Shown: positions 1 through 8,341 of the stretch, in pieces | Layout: the number at the start of each line of letters is the position of its first letter | Position numbering within the stretch: position 1 is the first letter of the stretch | NCBI RefSeq assembly: GCF_004348985.1 | Contig: NZ_SMKW01000008.1 | Coordinates: forward strand, 62,001 to 126,000 | From: Saccharopolyspora elongata | GTDB lineage: Bacteria; Actinomycetota; Actinomycetes; Mycobacteriales; Pseudonocardiaceae | Length of the DNA stretch: 64,000 bases | Direction of reading: 5' to 3' | Made by a program: the position numbers and the translations under genes | The notes under the pieces: model-generated | Databases searched by the model: none | The model's input: only the letters and a program-made list of their open reading frames with translations | Told to the model about the DNA's origin: nothing

Positions 1-82
1 CCGCCCGCCACGCGCCGACCGCGCGCGGCACGGCAGGGACGGGAGTCGCTCGGGTTTCCTCGGTCTGCGCAGTCGTGGTCAT
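1..82 (-). CDS. ABC transporter permease, DppC-like (partial)
   Basis: Only the first 27 codons are present; the gene runs off the left edge. The start (MTTTAQTEETRATPVPAV) overlaps the stop of the upstream permease in an ATGA arrangement, the usual translational coupling of DppB/DppC pairs. No membrane segment lies in the visible part; a hydrophilic N-terminus is normal for DppC proteins. The identification rests mainly on position after a DppB-like permease and a family 5 binding protein. Confidence 0.6.
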   Translation of the reverse strand, partial: MTTTAQTEETRATPVPAVPRAVGAWRA

Positions 83-1032
83 CGCGCGGCGGACCTCACC
101 TTCGGATTGGCGGCCAGACTCACCACATCGGCCAGCAGGTTCACGACGATGTACACGGCGGCGATGGCCAGGGTCAGCGTCTGCACCACCGGCAGGTCGC
201 GGTTGTTCACCGCGTCCACCAGGGCGAACCCGATACCGGGGAAGCGGAACAGGAACTCGACGATGACCACGCCACCGGCCAGCCACGCCAGCTGCAGCGC
301 GATCACCTGGGCCACCGGGCCGATCGAGTTCGGCAGCGCGTGCCGCAGGATCACCGTGCGCTCCGGCAGCCCCTTCAACCGGGCCTGCTGCACGAACTCG
401 CTCTCCAGCACCTCGATCATGGTCGCCCGCATGATGCGCACGATGTACGGCGAAACCGCGAGCACCATCGTCAGCGTCGGCAGCACCAGCTGCGTCGGAT
501 CGCTCCAGGCCGAACCCGTGCCGGTCATGACGTACACGGCGGGCAGCAGGTTGAGCGCCCCGGTGGAGAAGACCAGCACCAGCACGATGCCGACCACGAA
601 CTCCGGCAGCGAGGCCAGCACCAGGCTGACCACCGAGGTCGCGTGGTCGAAGGCCTTGTCGCGGCGCAAAGCGCTGTAAGTTCCGACCAGGATGGACAGC
701 GGCACGCTGATCACCGTGGCGCACAGCATCAGCGCCAGCGAGTTGTTCAGCCGCGAGCCCAGCAGCTCGGCCACCGGCATGCCGTTGGCGTAGGACGTGC
801 CGAGGTCGAGCCGGAAGATGTTGCCCAGCCACGAGAAGTACTGCACCCACATCGGCTCGTCGAGGTGCAGCTGCGCACGCAGCGCGGCCAGCCGCTCCGG
901 AGTCGCCTCGCGGCCCAGGATGGCGCGGGCGGCGTCCCCGGGTAGCGCCTGGGTGGCGAGGAAGACCACCACCGACACGGCCCACAGGATGACCACGCCG
1001 AGCAGGATTCGCTTGACCAGCATTCGAGTCAT
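79..1032 (-). CDS. Dipeptide/oligopeptide ABC transporter permease, DppB/OppB-like
   Basis: Inner-membrane permease of 317 residues, normal for the family. It opens with a hydrophobic helix (LLGVVILWAVSVVVFLATQ) followed by the DppB-type LPGDAARAILG segment, and has several more membrane helices. The cytoplasmic coupling region RLKGLPERTVILRHALPNS is near residue 220. It lies 10 bp after the binding-protein gene and overlaps the next permease by 4 bp, so the three form one operon. A second in-frame ATG lies three codons in. The exact substrate (di- or oligopeptide, nickel or other) cannot be read from sequence. Confidence 0.9.
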   Translation of the reverse strand: MTRMLVKRILLGVVILWAVSVVVFLATQALPGDAARAILGREATPERLAALRAQLHLDEPMWVQYFSWLGNIFRLDLGTSYANGMPVAELLGSRLNNSLALMLCATVISVPLSILVGTYSALRRDKAFDHATSVVSLVLASLPEFVVGIVLVLVFSTGALNLLPAVYVMTGTGSAWSDPTQLVLPTLTMVLAVSPYIVRIMRATMIEVLESEFVQQARLKGLPERTVILRHALPNSIGPVAQVIALQLAWLAGGVVIVEFLFRFPGIGFALVDAVNNRDLPVVQTLTLAIAAVYIVVNLLADVVSLAANPKVRSAAR

Positions 1033-1042
1033 CGGTCCGCCC

Positions 1043-2632
1043 TCACTTCGCCAGCCACGCGTGGCGGAAACCGTAGGAGTTCAACGGTGCGCCGCTCTTG
1101 TCCGGTTCGAGCCCGACGACCCGGACGCTGTGCGCGTCCAGCTGGTTCGGGAAGCCCCAGATGATGTATCCACCGCTCTCCCACTCGATCTGCTGGGCGC
1201 GCGCGACGAGCTCCTTGCGGCGCGCCGGATCGGTGGTGGCCCGCGCCTGGTACACCAGATCGTTGAATTCCGGGTGGTTCCAGTGGGTCTCGTTGTACGG
1301 CGAGTCGGGCAGGCTGCCGGACCCCGCCTGCGCCAGGAAGTTCCGGGTGAACCAGTAGTCCTGCGCGAAGTCCCAGGACAGGTACATGTCGCCGAAGAAC
1401 TCGCCGGAATCGACCCGGCGGATGTTGACGGTGATCCCGGCGTCGGCGGCCTGCTGGGCGAACACCTGCGCCGCCTCCACCACACCGGCCGCGACCGGCG
1501 ACGTCACCAGCTCCACGGTCAGGTTCTCCCGGCCCGCCTCGCGCAGCAGCTGGCGGGCCTTGGCCACGTCGCGGCCGCGTTGCGGCAGCGCCGAGTTGTA
1601 CAGCGGATCCGCCGGCGAGTAGATGTCGTTGCCGATCGTGCCGTGGCCGCCGAGCACCTGCTTGATCATCTGCTCGCGGTCCACGACGAGCCGGAACGCC
1701 TGCCGCACCCGGGCGTCGTCGAACGGCGGCCGGTCCACCCGCATGGTGAACGGCACCCACGAGCCGGTCTGGGATTCCAGCAGCCGGAGGTTCGGGTCGG
1801 CGTCCAGCACCCGCAGCAGCCCCAGCGGCACCTGGTCGATGGCGTCGACCTGGCCGCCGAGCAGCGCGTTGATCCGGGCCGTGTCGTCCGGGAAGTCGAT
1901 GATCACGACCTCGTCCACGTACGGCTCGCCGTCGCGCCAGTAGTTGCGGTTCTTGGTGAACAGGCTCTGCTGGCCGGGTTCGAAGGAGTCGTAGGCGAAC
2001 GGGCCGCAGCCGACCGGCCGGTTCGGGTTGTAGCCGACCGGGACGATGCCGTTGGCGTACTCGGCGAACTGGTCGGGCAGTGTGACGTCCGGGCGGGACA
2101 GCGTCAGCCGGACGGTGCGGTGGTCCAGCGCCTGCATGGCGTTGAGGTCCAGCGAGCTCAGCCCCACGGCGCCGTTCTTCGGGTCCGCCGGGTCGGCGAT
2201 CCGGCGGAGGGTGTGGATCACGTCCTCGGCGGCGAGGGTCTTGCCGTTGTGGAACTCGACGCCCTCGCGCAGCCGGATGGTCCAGGTCAGCGCCTGCGGA
2301 TCGGACTCGACGGATTCGGCCAGCGCGGGCTGGATCCGGTAGTCGGAGTCGAACCGGAGCAGCGTGTCGTAGAGCTGGAAGATGCGTGCCTGGTCCGGGT
2401 GGGTCACGGTGGCGTGCGCGTCCAGGGTGTCCTTGCTGGACCCGCCGACGATGCCGACCCGCAGCCGACCGCCGTACTGCGGCGGACCGGAGGGGATCGG
2501 GGCCTTTCGCACCGCGCCGCCCGCGCACCCGCTGACGACGGCGCCCGCGCCCACTGCGCCGGCACCCACCGCGACGTACCGGAGGAAGTCGCGACGACTG
2601 GGGCCGGCGTTCGACTGTCCTCTGCTCGGCAT
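1043..2632 (-). CDS. Family 5 extracellular solute-binding lipoprotein (peptide ABC transporter)
   Basis: Secreted, lipid-anchored binding protein of 529 residues. The chosen ATG at 2632 has AGGAGG 9 nt upstream; an in-frame upstream ATG at 2668 would only add a basic extension. The N-terminus has a twin-arginine motif (SRRDFLRY), a hydrophobic stretch and a lipobox (VVSGC), so it is probably Tat-exported and lipidated. Family 5 hallmarks include WTIRLREGVEFHNGKTLAAEDV near residue 130 and the GCGPFAYDSFEPGQ region. It is the first gene of the operon and has a palindrome upstream. Ligand unknown. Confidence 0.9.
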   Translation of the reverse strand: MPSRGQSNAGPSRRDFLRYVAVGAGAVGAGAVVSGCAGGAVRKAPIPSGPPQYGGRLRVGIVGGSSKDTLDAHATVTHPDQARIFQLYDTLLRFDSDYRIQPALAESVESDPQALTWTIRLREGVEFHNGKTLAAEDVIHTLRRIADPADPKNGAVGLSSLDLNAMQALDHRTVRLTLSRPDVTLPDQFAEYANGIVPVGYNPNRPVGCGPFAYDSFEPGQQSLFTKNRNYWRDGEPYVDEVVIIDFPDDTARINALLGGQVDAIDQVPLGLLRVLDADPNLRLLESQTGSWVPFTMRVDRPPFDDARVRQAFRLVVDREQMIKQVLGGHGTIGNDIYSPADPLYNSALPQRGRDVAKARQLLREAGRENLTVELVTSPVAAGVVEAAQVFAQQAADAGITVNIRRVDSGEFFGDMYLSWDFAQDYWFTRNFLAQAGSGSLPDSPYNETHWNHPEFNDLVYQARATTDPARRKELVARAQQIEWESGGYIIWGFPNQLDAHSVRVVGLEPDKSGAPLNSYGFRHAWLAK

Positions 2633-2758
2633 CCGGCGGAACCTCCTGTGTCTCGCGGGGCGCGGCACCCGTCGGCGCGGACTGGCGCCGGTGATGCGGC
2701 CGCTGGGGCGGCGCTGGAGCCTCTCGACAGCGCCCCGCTGGCGTTGCGTTTCGACCTG

Positions 2759-2776
2759 TGACTGATTGATCAGTCA
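2759..2776. promoter_or_regulatory. Palindromic operator candidate upstream of the peptide transporter
   Basis: A perfect inverted repeat, TGACTGAT-TG-ATCAGTCA (8-bp arms), lies about 125 bp upstream of the binding-protein start. Read on the minus strand it contains TTGACT, which could overlap a -35 box. Size and symmetry fit a TetR- or GntR-type dimer site, but no regulator gene is adjacent, so this is inference. Confidence 0.4.
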
Positions 2777-3322
2777 ATCGATCGCATCGACCTTTACCGA
2801 CGCGGTGGAGGCTGTCAAGCCGTCATGTGCTGGGGAGATATGTCAAGACCCGGGGCGTCGGTGACGGTCCAAACGTTGCTGGCTCTTGCTACTTTCGCAA
2901 CGCTTGATCATGTCGTCGAACCGCGTTTGGCCATGGGTTTCGCCGGTGCCGGCGGCCCCGGAGAGCGTCTCGGACACGTCGGGGACGACGTTTTTCGCAG
3001 GTGGTTCTCCCGGCGTTAGCCGTCCGGTCGGATGGCGACCAGCATCACAATGCGCCGGCTCCGGTCCATCACCCGGTGTGGCCGATCGGATCCGGGCGGT
3101 GATCGCGGGAATCGGTCTTTCCGGCCAATCCCGCCGATTCGGCTTCCGTGATCGATTCGTTTTGTCGGCTTCGGCGCGCCGCCGACGGCAACCGCGCGGG
3201 CGATCGGCAGCGGCGCCCCCGAGCCGGTCCGAGGCTGAGATCCACCTGAGAAAGAAGCTCTCAACTGAGAACCGACTGAGATTTCCCTGCCGCCGTGGCC
3301 GGCGGATCGGCATGCTTGGGCC
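2777..3322. other. Intergenic region before the two-component system
   Basis: About 545 bp with no convincing gene: open frames here lack ribosome sites and family features. The only structure I see is the set of CTGAGA direct repeats at its right end, annotated separately. It separates the divergent peptide transporter and response regulator. Confidence 0.5.
3235..3281. promoter_or_regulatory. Paired CTGAGA direct repeats (response-regulator binding site candidate)
   Basis: CTGAGA occurs at 3235, 3246, 3265 and 3276. Spacing within each pair is 11 bp, one helical turn, the classic layout for OmpR/PhoB-family dimers. The last copy is 42 bp before the response-regulator start, so autoregulation is likely. 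The same hexamer at the same period lies upstream of sigE (40442-40458). TCTCAG, the reverse complement, resembles mycobacterial MprA-type boxes as I remember them. Confidence 0.6.
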
Positions 3323-4009
3323 ATGGTGCCGCGGGTGTTGGTGGTGGACGACGAGCCGGGAGTTCGTGCCGCGCTGCGCCGCGGGCTGTCCGCCGAGGGC
3401 ATGGACGTGACCATCGCGGCCGACGGCATCGACGCCCTGCGCCTGGCCCTGACCGGTGCCTTCGACGTCGTGGTGCTGGACGTGATGCTGCCCGGCCTCT
3501 CCGGTTACCGGGTGCTGGAGCGGATGCGCGCCGACGACGTGACCACCCCGGTGCTGTTGATCTCGGCGAAGAACGGCGAGGTCGACCAGGCCGACGGGCT
3601 GGATCTCGGTGCGGACGGTTACCTGGTCAAACCCTTCTCCTTCCTGGTGCTGGTGGCGCAGGTGCGCGCGTTGCTGCGGCGGCGCGAAACCGCCGGACGG
3701 CAGGTGAGCCTGCGGGTCGGCGATCTGGAGATCGACCGCGCCGCGCGCGAGGTGCGCTGGGCGGGCGAGTCGATCGCCCTCTCGCCGAGGGAGTACGGAC
3801 TGCTGGTCGCGCTGGCCAGCCACCCGGAGGCCGTGGTGCCCAAGGACGACCTGCTGCGCATGGTCTGGGGCGAGGAGCAGTTCGTCACCCGCAACGTCGT
3901 CGAGGTCTACGTCGGCTACCTGCGCCGCAAGCTCTCCGCGGCCGGCGCCGGGGAACTGGTGCAGACCGTGCGCGGTCAGGGCTACCGGGTCTGCGCTGAA
4001 CCGGCATGA
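3323..4009 (+). CDS. OmpR/PhoB-family response regulator, MprA-like
   Basis: DNA-binding regulator of 228 residues. The receiver domain (1-120) has the acidic pocket (VVDDEP), phospho-acceptor D53 in VVVLDVMLPG, switch S81 and K103 in LVKPF. The C-terminal winged helix (about 130-226) includes LSPREYGLL and VYVGYLRRKL. It overlaps the kinase gene by 4 bp, so the pair is translationally coupled. No strong ribosome site precedes the ATG. The repeats upstream predict autoregulation; a matching site near sigE suggests an MprA-like envelope-stress role. PrrA or TcrA-type alternatives are possible. Confidence 0.9.
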   Translation: MVPRVLVVDDEPGVRAALRRGLSAEGMDVTIAADGIDALRLALTGAFDVVVLDVMLPGLSGYRVLERMRADDVTTPVLLISAKNGEVDQADGLDLGADGYLVKPFSFLVLVAQVRALLRRRETAGRQVSLRVGDLEIDRAAREVRWAGESIALSPREYGLLVALASHPEAVVPKDDLLRMVWGEEQFVTRNVVEVYVGYLRRKLSAAGAGELVQTVRGQGYRVCAEPA

Positions 4010-5382
4010 TGATGCGTCTGCGCAGGTGGTGGCACCGCCGCACCATCCAGTTCCGCACCAGCGTGGTGGCCGCAGTCGTGGCGTTGATCGGACTCGGCGT
4101 GGTCGCGCACGCGAGCACCGGCGTCGTCAGCTGGCTGCTGATCGACTCCGTCGACGCGGACCTGCAGCGCACCGCCAGCGCGACCGCGAACCGGCTCGCC
4201 GCCGGCGCCTCGCCCGCCGCCGTCGCCGCCCCCGACATCCGGGTGCTGGACACCTCGGGCGCTCCGCTGGACGGGCTGCCCGAGTCGAGCCTGCACGGAT
4301 GGCAGATCGACGAGCTGCGCGCCGGCGACGGGGTGATCGACTTCGAGCCGCCCGCCGAACTGCACCGGTGGCGCGGCGTCGTCGTGCCCGATCAGACCGG
4401 CCGCCCGCTGCTAGTCGCGACCGGGGCGCGACTGGTCGGGTTCACCGACACCGCGGGCAAGACCGGCCGGCTGCTCGGCTTCGGCTCGATCCTCGCCGCC
4501 GCGCTCGTCGGGCTCGCCACCTGGCTCGTGGTGCGCCGTTCGCTGCGTCCGGTCGAACGGATGCGGATCGCCGCCGCCGGGCTGCCCGAGGGCGAGCGGC
4601 TGCCGGTGCCCGCGGCCGTCGACGAGATCCGCGCCCTCGCCGAGGAGCTCAACACGATGCTCGCTCGCCGCGACGCCGACACGGAACGGCTGCGGCGGTT
4701 CACCGGCGACGCCGCGCACGAGCTGCGCAACCCGGTCGCGTCGATCCGCGCTCAGGCCGAGGTCGCCGTGATGCATCCGGACCCGGAGCTCGCCCACGAG
4801 ACACTGCAGGACATCGCGCACGAGGCGCAGCGCCTGTCGGTGCTGGTGGAGAGCCTGCTCGCGTTGGCGAGGGCCGAGCGCGGCACGGCCGCCCCGGGGC
4901 AGCCGGTCGACATCGGCACGGCGGTGCGGGCCGCCGCCAACCGGCTCGAGCTGCCGGGCTCGCCCGGCCTCGGACCGCGGATCGAGGTCGAGGTCCCGGC
5001 CCGGCCGGTGCTGGTCCTCGCCGATCCGGCGGAGCTGTCGACGGTGCTGGACAACATCGTCGGCAACGCGCTGCGCTACACGCGCACCTTGGTGCGGGTC
5101 TCCGTTTTCGCTGATGGCATGGGCTCCTCCGGGGTGGGTTGGGTGCGGTTGGTGGTGGACGACGACGGGCCTGGGATTCCGGTCGAGCACCGCGAGCGGG
5201 TATTCGACCGGTTCCACCGGGTCGAATCGGACCGGGCACGCAGCACCGGCGGAGCCGGGCTTGGGCTCGCCCTCGCGGCCGAGGCGGTGCGCCGTCGCGG
5301 CGGAACGGTCCGGGCCGCGGAGTCGCCGGACGGCGGCGCTCGCGTCGTGGCGCGCTGGCCGCGGTACGCGGCCGACAGCTGA
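4006..5382 (+). CDS. Sensor histidine kinase, MprB/PrrB-like
   Basis: Membrane sensor of 458 residues. A first helix (about 20-42) and a second (about 157-175) flank a roughly 115-residue extracytoplasmic sensor. A HAMP linker follows. The phospho-acceptor is H238 in GDAAHELRNPVASI. The ATP-binding domain has the N box (LDNIVGNALRYTR), the G1 box (DDDGPGIP) and GAGLGLALAAEAV. It is coupled to the response regulator by a 4-bp overlap. The sensed signal cannot be inferred from sequence. Confidence 0.9.
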   Translation: MMMRLRRWWHRRTIQFRTSVVAAVVALIGLGVVAHASTGVVSWLLIDSVDADLQRTASATANRLAAGASPAAVAAPDIRVLDTSGAPLDGLPESSLHGWQIDELRAGDGVIDFEPPAELHRWRGVVVPDQTGRPLLVATGARLVGFTDTAGKTGRLLGFGSILAAALVGLATWLVVRRSLRPVERMRIAAAGLPEGERLPVPAAVDEIRALAEELNTMLARRDADTERLRRFTGDAAHELRNPVASIRAQAEVAVMHPDPELAHETLQDIAHEAQRLSVLVESLLALARAERGTAAPGQPVDIGTAVRAAANRLELPGSPGLGPRIEVEVPARPVLVLADPAELSTVLDNIVGNALRYTRTLVRVSVFADGMGSSGVGWVRLVVDDDGPGIPVEHRERVFDRFHRVESDRARSTGGAGLGLALAAEAVRRRGGTVRAAESPDGGARVVARWPRYAADS

Positions 5383-5531
5383 GCGGCGCACCCCGCGGCG
5401 GTGCCGATCGCGGGAACCGTCGGTGCTCGGATGCCGCCACGACGCGGTCGTGCTCGTCGCGCTCCCCGTCGGTACGGCCTCCGGCCAGGCGGTGGTGGTT
5501 GACCCGACCGGGTGGGGCAAGATGTCTGCAC

Positions 5532-6380
5532 GTGTCGGTTTTGCGGAGCACGGGACTGATCGAGGCGCCGGTGGCCACGGTGGGCGCCGCCCTGCGGCAC
5601 ACCCGGACCGCCGAGGTCGGGCTCGCGACCCTGGGCGTCAGCGGCCGCGCCGCCACCCGTCCGGCCGCGTTGCTCGTGCCCGGCGATGAGATCGTCTTCC
5701 ACACCAAGATCGCCCGCCTTCCCGTCGATCTGACCACTCGAGTCGTGCGCGCCGATGCCGACGCGATGAATTCCGTGCTGATCTCCGGCCCGCTGCCGGA
5801 GTTGCGCCACGAGTCGGTGCTCGCCGAGGTCGGCCCCCGGACGCTGCTCACCGACTCGCTGCACTGGACGACACCGTTCGGTCCGCTGGGGCGCCTCGTC
5901 GACGTTGCCGTCGTCCGCCGGTTCGCGCTGGACGTGCTGGCCGCGCGCATCGCCGGCGTGCGGGAACTCGCCGAATCCTGGGCGACCCGCCCGATCGTCG
6001 TCGGCACCGCAATCGTCCACAAGGGACGATTGCTGGCGCAGCAGCGCAGCTACCCCGCCCCGGACGCGGGCCGCTGGGAGCTGCCCGGCGGCCGGGTCGA
6101 GCCGGGCGAGGACGAATCCGCCGCGGTCGTCCGGGAATGCCAGGAAGAGCTCGCCGTCGAAGTCCGCCCGACCGGCCGCGTCGGCACGGACGTCCCGCTC
6201 AGCAACGGCATGCTCCTGCGCATCCACGCGGCCGAACTCGCCGACCCGGCGGCGACCCCGAAAGCCGTGGAGCACAGCGAAGTCCGCTGGGTGGAGGCGG
6301 ACGAACTGGCCGGCCTCGACTGGCTCGACGCCGACCGGGTCCTCGTCCACTCCCTCCGGAACCTGCTAATCGGGGCCTAA
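5532..6380 (+). CDS. SRPBCC-like domain fused to Nudix hydrolase
   Basis: Predicted 282 residues from a GTG start (VSVLRSTGLIEAPVATV). Residues 1-145 look like an SRPBCC/polyketide-cyclase fold. Residues 150-280 are a Nudix domain with the box GGRVEPGEDESAAVVREC then QEELAV; the usual late glycine is alanine. The C-terminal half suggests hydrolysis of nucleoside diphosphate derivatives, for example oxidised dNTPs. The N-terminal role is unknown. The open frame extends far upstream, but that part overlaps the kinase and is not credible as coding. The 3' end overlaps the convergent Uma2 gene by 4 bp. Confidence 0.75.
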   Translation: MSVLRSTGLIEAPVATVGAALRHTRTAEVGLATLGVSGRAATRPAALLVPGDEIVFHTKIARLPVDLTTRVVRADADAMNSVLISGPLPELRHESVLAEVGPRTLLTDSLHWTTPFGPLGRLVDVAVVRRFALDVLAARIAGVRELAESWATRPIVVGTAIVHKGRLLAQQRSYPAPDAGRWELPGGRVEPGEDESAAVVRECQEELAVEVRPTGRVGTDVPLSNGMLLRIHAAELADPAATPKAVEHSEVRWVEADELAGLDWLDADRVLVHSLRNLLIGA

Positions 6381-7045
6381 AGCTCCAGGAGCTCGATGGG
6401 ATCGAACGACAGCGGGAACGGCAGCTCGGTCTCAAAGGCCTGGCCGTCCAGCGCTTTGGCATGGTCGCGGTAAATGCCGTCTTCCAAGCGCAGCAGCTCC
6501 ACCGAAACGCGCTCGCGTTCCCTGGCGATGTCAACTCGCATGAAGTATGGAATGCCGGCCTTGGCGTATTCAGCAGGCTTGTCCACGTAGTCGTTCCGGC
6601 GGCTCGACCTCGACACGCACTCACCGATGAGCAGGACGGCTTCGGGTGAGATCCAGACGCGTCCACGTGCTGGTTCACGAAGCACGGCGAAGTCGGGTTG
6701 TGCCCACCGCATCGACGAAATCTTTGGCATCTCGACGTTCAGCGTGGTGTAGGCATTGCCGCCGAGGCGACGTGCAGGCGTACGCATCCGGAGGTAGAGC
6801 TCATCCGCTGCGTAGACATTCGCCGAACCTTCGTAGGGGCTCACAATCAGCTTCCCGTCCAGGCACTCGTACTTAGCCGGGGGCATCCCCGGAATCGGTA
6901 GGTACCTTTCGGCAAGCTCGGGCGTCCACAGGCCGTCCAGGTCGACGAGCGGATCGAACGGGGCGTGCGGGTCGAACGATGGTGCAGCCACGGCGGCACT
7001 CCTCTCGACCAAGAACGCGGTGTTGCCTTCCATCACAGTACCCAT
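6377..7045 (-). CDS. Uma2-family (DUF820) PD-(D/E)XK nuclease-like protein
   Basis: 222 residues. Family features are the GKLIVSP segment near residue 64, the conserved acidic QPDFAVL, and the core EAVLLIGECVSRSSRRNDYVDK-type segment ending in AEYAKAGIPYFMRVD, which together make the nuclease-like active site. ATGs at 7045 and 7033 are both possible. Such proteins are common and often multi-copy in actinomycetes; their biological role is undefined. It is convergent with the Nudix gene and co-oriented with trpS. Confidence 0.85.
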   Translation of the reverse strand: MGTVMEGNTAFLVERSAAVAAPSFDPHAPFDPLVDLDGLWTPELAERYLPIPGMPPAKYECLDGKLIVSPYEGSANVYAADELYLRMRTPARRLGGNAYTTLNVEMPKISSMRWAQPDFAVLREPARGRVWISPEAVLLIGECVSRSSRRNDYVDKPAEYAKAGIPYFMRVDIARERERVSVELLRLEDGIYRDHAKALDGQAFETELPFPLSFDPIELLEL

Positions 7046-7166
7046 GAGTCCAGGCTGCCGATACTGATCAGTTGTTCGCCAGGTGATCCACTCGAACTAG
7101 TGAACGAATGCGCAGGTAGCAAGGGGCGCCCGCAGTCAGGTCGCGGGCACCCCGTGCTCCGGCGGA

Positions 7167-8132
7167 TCAGCGCAGGCCGGTCACGCGCAACGCGGCCTGC
7201 AGCCGCGGCTGCGCCCGCTCGCTCGCCCGCTTCGCCCCGTGCGCTCGGATGCGGTCCAGCTCCGCCGCGTCCTCCAGCAGCTCGCGGGCGCGTTCGCGCA
7301 CCGGTCGCAGCTCCTCGATCACGGCGTCGGCCACCGCCTCCTTGAGCTCCGCGTAGGTGCTCGCCGATTCCGTTGCGGCGTAAGGGCTCGTGTCGTTGCA
7401 GGCGGCGAGGATCTCCAGGAGGTTCGCCACCCCTGGCCGGCCGTCCGGGTCGTACCGCACCTCGTCGAGGCCGTCGGTGACCGCGCGGCGGAACTTGCGG
7501 CGGATGACGTCGGGCTCGTCGAGCACGAAGACCACGCCGGGGGACTGCTGGTTGGACTTCTCCATCTTGCGCGCCGGGTCGGCGAGGTCCCGGATCCGCG
7601 CCGCCGTCTTGGGCACCACGGCCTCCGGGACGGCGAACACGTCGCCGTAGTTGGCGTTGAACCGGCGGGCGAGCGTGCGCGCGAGCTCGACGTGCTGGTC
7701 CTGGTCGCTGCCGACCGGCACCTGGGTGGCGCCCTGCAGCAGGATGTCGGCGGCCATCAGCACCGGGTAGGTCAGCAGACCCAGCCGCACCGACTCCTGC
7801 CCGGCGCCCCGCTCCTTGAACTGGATCATCCGGGCGGCTTCGCCGTAGGAGCAGGTGCATTCCAGGATCCAGTTCAGCGTTCCCAGCTCGCCCGCCAGAT
7901 CCGACTGCACGAACAGCGAATCCGGGTCGATGCCCGCCGCGAGCAGCACCGCGAACTGCTCGCGGGTGAGCGCGCGCAGCCGCTGCGGCCGGTGCGACGT
8001 GGTCATGGCGTGCAGGTCGGAGACGAAGAACAGGTCCGCAGGTTCGCGCTCGGCGGCCCACCGCCGCACGGCGCCGAGGTAGTTGCCCAGCTGGACGTGG
8101 CCGGACGGAGTGATCCCGGACAGGCGGGTCAT
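7167..8132 (-). CDS. trpS: Tryptophanyl-tRNA synthetase, divergent class (likely auxiliary)
   Basis: Class Ic synthetase of 321 residues that charges tRNA-Trp in the cytoplasm. The HIGH-type motif is PSGHVQLGNYLGA (residues 9-21). The KMSKS loop reads KMEKS (189-193), with glutamate at the third position, followed by SPGVVFVLDEPDVIRRKFRRAVTDG. The loop region differs from my memory of housekeeping TrpRS (KMSKS followed by a short acidic turn). A Trp-codon leader and attenuator lie upstream. Streptomyces carry an inducible, indolmycin-resistant TrpRS in addition to the housekeeping enzyme; this gene may be the equivalent. Whether a second trpS exists lies outside the window. Confidence 0.9.
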   Translation of the reverse strand: MTRLSGITPSGHVQLGNYLGAVRRWAAEREPADLFFVSDLHAMTTSHRPQRLRALTREQFAVLLAAGIDPDSLFVQSDLAGELGTLNWILECTCSYGEAARMIQFKERGAGQESVRLGLLTYPVLMAADILLQGATQVPVGSDQDQHVELARTLARRFNANYGDVFAVPEAVVPKTAARIRDLADPARKMEKSNQQSPGVVFVLDEPDVIRRKFRRAVTDGLDEVRYDPDGRPGVANLLEILAACNDTSPYAATESASTYAELKEAVADAVIEELRPVRERARELLEDAAELDRIRAHGAKRASERAQPRLQAALRVTGLR

Positions 8133-8186
8133 TGGTCTCTCCTGGGGTCCTGGGTCGCTGCCGCCGGGATCGACCTCGCACCGCTC

Positions 8187-8257
8187 GGCCGCCCGGAGGG
8201 GCGGCCGGTGGTCTGCGTGTCAGTGCACGACGATGCTGGGCCGCCCTCGGACGGCCC
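8187..8257 (-). promoter_or_regulatory. trpS leader attenuator (competing hairpins)
   Basis: On the minus strand two strong hairpins follow each other. The first (8257-8238) folds within the leader-peptide coding region. The second (8206-8187) is GGCCGCCC-CTCC-GGGCGGCC, a perfect 8-bp stem. The 3' arm of the first (GGGCGGCC) is also complementary to the 5' arm of the second, giving an antiterminator alternative. That is the 1:2, 2:3, 3:4 logic of Trp attenuators. No U-tract follows the second stem, common in high-GC actinomycetes. Confidence 0.7.
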
Positions 8258-8273
8258 ACCACATGTTCGACAT
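8220..8273 (-). CDS. Trp-rich leader peptide of trpS
   Basis: A 17-codon frame, MSNMWWAVRGRPSIVVH, or 14 codons from the second ATG at 8264. It has tandem TGG codons immediately after the inner ATG. It ends 88 nt before the trpS start. Tandem Trp codons in so short a peptide, set just before competing hairpins, are the mark of ribosome-mediated attenuation: stalling at the Trp codons when charged tRNA-Trp is scarce would free the antiterminator. No clear ribosome site is visible, so it may be read from near the 5' end. Confidence 0.7.
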   Translation of the reverse strand: MSNMWWAVRGRPSIVVH

Positions 8274-8288
8274 TGCGCGCACGCGGCA

Positions 8289-8319
8289 ATGTTACCGCTT
8301 GGTGATCGGCAGCGGTCAA
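8289..8319 (-). promoter_or_regulatory. Candidate promoter of the trpS leader
   Basis: On the minus strand TTGACC (8319-8314) and TAACAT (8294-8289) are separated by 19 bp, slightly long for a vegetative promoter. A start a few bases downstream would place the 5' end just ahead of the leader peptide. The divergent YciI-like gene starts at 8342, so the promoter region is very compact. Confidence 0.45.
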
Positions 8320-8341
8320 GTGGAAGGGCTACCGTGAAAGA

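Noticed and set aside
797-2761. A 654-codon plus-strand frame over the peptide transporter
   Set aside because: It is the antisense shadow of the permease and binding-protein genes, and is rich in Arg and His without domains.
2825-3019. Small frame before the two-component system
   Set aside because: No ribosome site, odd composition, no recognisable family.
8187-8206. Simple rho-independent terminator reading of the trpS leader hairpin
   Set aside because: No U-tract follows, and the complementary upstream arm with Trp codons makes attenuation a better account.
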